A DNA stretch of 64,000 nucleotides, taken from assembly GCF_004801395.1 (NCBI RefSeq), contig NZ_SSOA01000011.1:1-64000 (forward strand), read 5' to 3'. The DNA comes from Gillisella terrae. GTDB lineage: Bacteria; Pseudomonadota; Alphaproteobacteria; Rhizobiales; Rhizobiaceae. The translations under genes were made by a program, and so were the position numbers. Positions 63,365-64,000 of the stretch are shown here, one piece after another (the first letter of the stretch is position 1; each line of letters begins with the position of its first letter). The notes below the pieces were generated by a model that was not told the DNA's origin, did no database searches, and worked only from the letters and a program-made list of their open reading frames with translations.

Positions 63365-64000
63365 GAACAATCCGCCTCTCGCCATTCATGCTATCCGCAT
63401 CCAGCTCGCTGACTTCGTGCAGCGAGACAATCTCATCATCGGCCAAAAAGCATTTCTGGCCTTGGCCCACCACCAGCCCGGCCGCCAGATCTTCCCACGC
63501 CGTTTCACGCGCCAATTGCAACGCCGGATTGCGGCTGCTGCTGTGATAGACAGCCGGCAGCAAGACCGATGCAACAGCTCCGCCATTCAGGGTCAGCTGG
63601 GCCGGACGAAAGGCGAGGTCGCGCGAACGGGCGATTGGCTCCACAGACACATTTTCAATCTTGCGAAAATCCACCCAGAGATAGGCACCGCCGGTTGTCA
63701 AAACCTCAAGCGCATGCGGTATGCGATCATCCAGATCGCGCCAATCGGCGACGGATTTGCCATTATAGATCATCGGGCAGGCTGCGCGGGCATCTTCCAT
63801 TTGCGCCACGATATCAACGGCAAGATCAAGGGCACCGTCGCGAATGGCAAGACCAAGCTTTAGCGCCATCTGGTCCAGATCGGTTGGGCCTGAGGGAAAA
63901 TCGGGCACCGCACCCGTCTCGAACCATGCCTGGCGCGCTGCCATGGCTCTGATCTGCTGGCGCAGAATGGAAAAACCCACGGCATCGGCGGGCTGAAATT
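63357..64000 (-). CDS. tagJ: T6SS accessory protein TagJ (ImpE), 5' end outside window
   Basis: The visible 214 or so codons encode the C-terminal part of an ImpE/TagJ protein, with FQPADAVGFSILRQQIRAMAARQAWFE, KSVADWRDLDDRIPHALEVLTTGGAYLWVDFRKIE and PAVYHSSSRNPALQLARETAWEDL. The frame stays open to the right edge, so the start lies beyond 64000. ImpE/TagJ associates with the TssB sheath subunit in some systems. The sheath genes tssB/tssC, tssA, clpV, hcp and vgrG are expected further right. Confidence 0.92.
   Translation of the reverse strand, partial: FQPADAVGFSILRQQIRAMAARQAWFETGAVPDFPSGPTDLDQMALKLGLAIRDGALDLAVDIVAQMEDARAACPMIYNGKSVADWRDLDDRIPHALEVLTTGGAYLWVDFRKIENVSVEPIARSRDLAFRPAQLTLNGGAVASVLLPAVYHSSSRNPALQLARETAWEDLAAGLVVGQGQKCFLADDEIVSLHEVSELDADSMNGERRIVHG

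Overview
The window looks like part of a Rhizobiaceae genome (Agrobacterium/Allorhizobium/Rhizobium type). The evidence is an alphaproteobacterial 16S rRNA 5' end, a repABC-type RepA/RepB pair with parS-like palindromes, a type VI secretion operon in the imp order known from Rhizobium and Agrobacterium, an oxyR-katG pair, and dense intergenic mosaic palindromes of a kind I associate with Rhizobiaceae. An rRNA operon and repAB lie 29 kb apart, which fits a chromid (secondary chromosome) or a chromosome that absorbed a plasmid. No repC follows repAB.

Layout. 1-0.46 kb: start of an rRNA operon on the minus strand with its promoter. 0.7-4.5 kb: sulfate ABC transporter operon sbp-cysT-cysW-cysA. 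4.8-6.7 kb: Rrf2 regulator and FAD/NAD(P)-binding protein, minus strand. 7.3-10.7 kb: divergent oxyR and katG, the latter with a strong terminator. 10.9-12.0 kb: secreted PQQ-type sugar dehydrogenase. 12.1-23.7 kb: mannoside-type catabolic region with a CUT1 sugar ABC transporter, a cytosolic GH38 alpha-mannosidase, two ROK regulators and a metallophosphoesterase. 23.8-29.1 kb: RND pump and adaptor, with a divergent TetR regulator and a palindromic operator. 29.3-31.7 kb: repA-repB with two identical parS-like sites. 32.2 kb: a small PhnA-domain protein. 33.2-39.4 kb: a second RND pump with two adaptor genes and a divergent TetR regulator. 39.4-40.7 kb: secreted DsrE-like protein and TlpA-like thioredoxin. 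41.1-48.3 kb: LysR regulator, tripartite tricarboxylate-type transporter (TctCBA), shikimate dehydrogenase and 3-dehydroshikimate dehydratase, a route from quinate/shikimate-type compounds towards protocatechuate. 48.6-49.7 kb: lone polysaccharide-export lipoprotein. 50.1-64 kb: T6SS operon on the minus strand (tagJ-tssE-tssF-tssG-fha-tssK-tssL-tssM-tagF/pppA-ppkA), cut by the right edge.

The genes form self-contained accessory modules, mostly nutrient uptake, efflux and stress defence, separated by repeat-rich spacers. The repeats are a mosaic system: a near-perfect palindrome (B, TACAGC...GCTGTA) joined to a second palindrome (A, CTGCATAATT...), a G+C-rich palindrome (G), an edge module (E, TAGAGTTTRTCAGG) and a roughly 300-bp element with nested inverted repeats. 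Three genes (cysA, oxyR and the metallophosphoesterase) take their stop codon from a repeat edge. The most interesting points are repAB without repC but with two parS-like sites, the mosaic repeat system, a TagF-PP2C fusion that appears to lack PP2C metal ligands, and a two-adaptor RND system facing a doubly palindromic operator.
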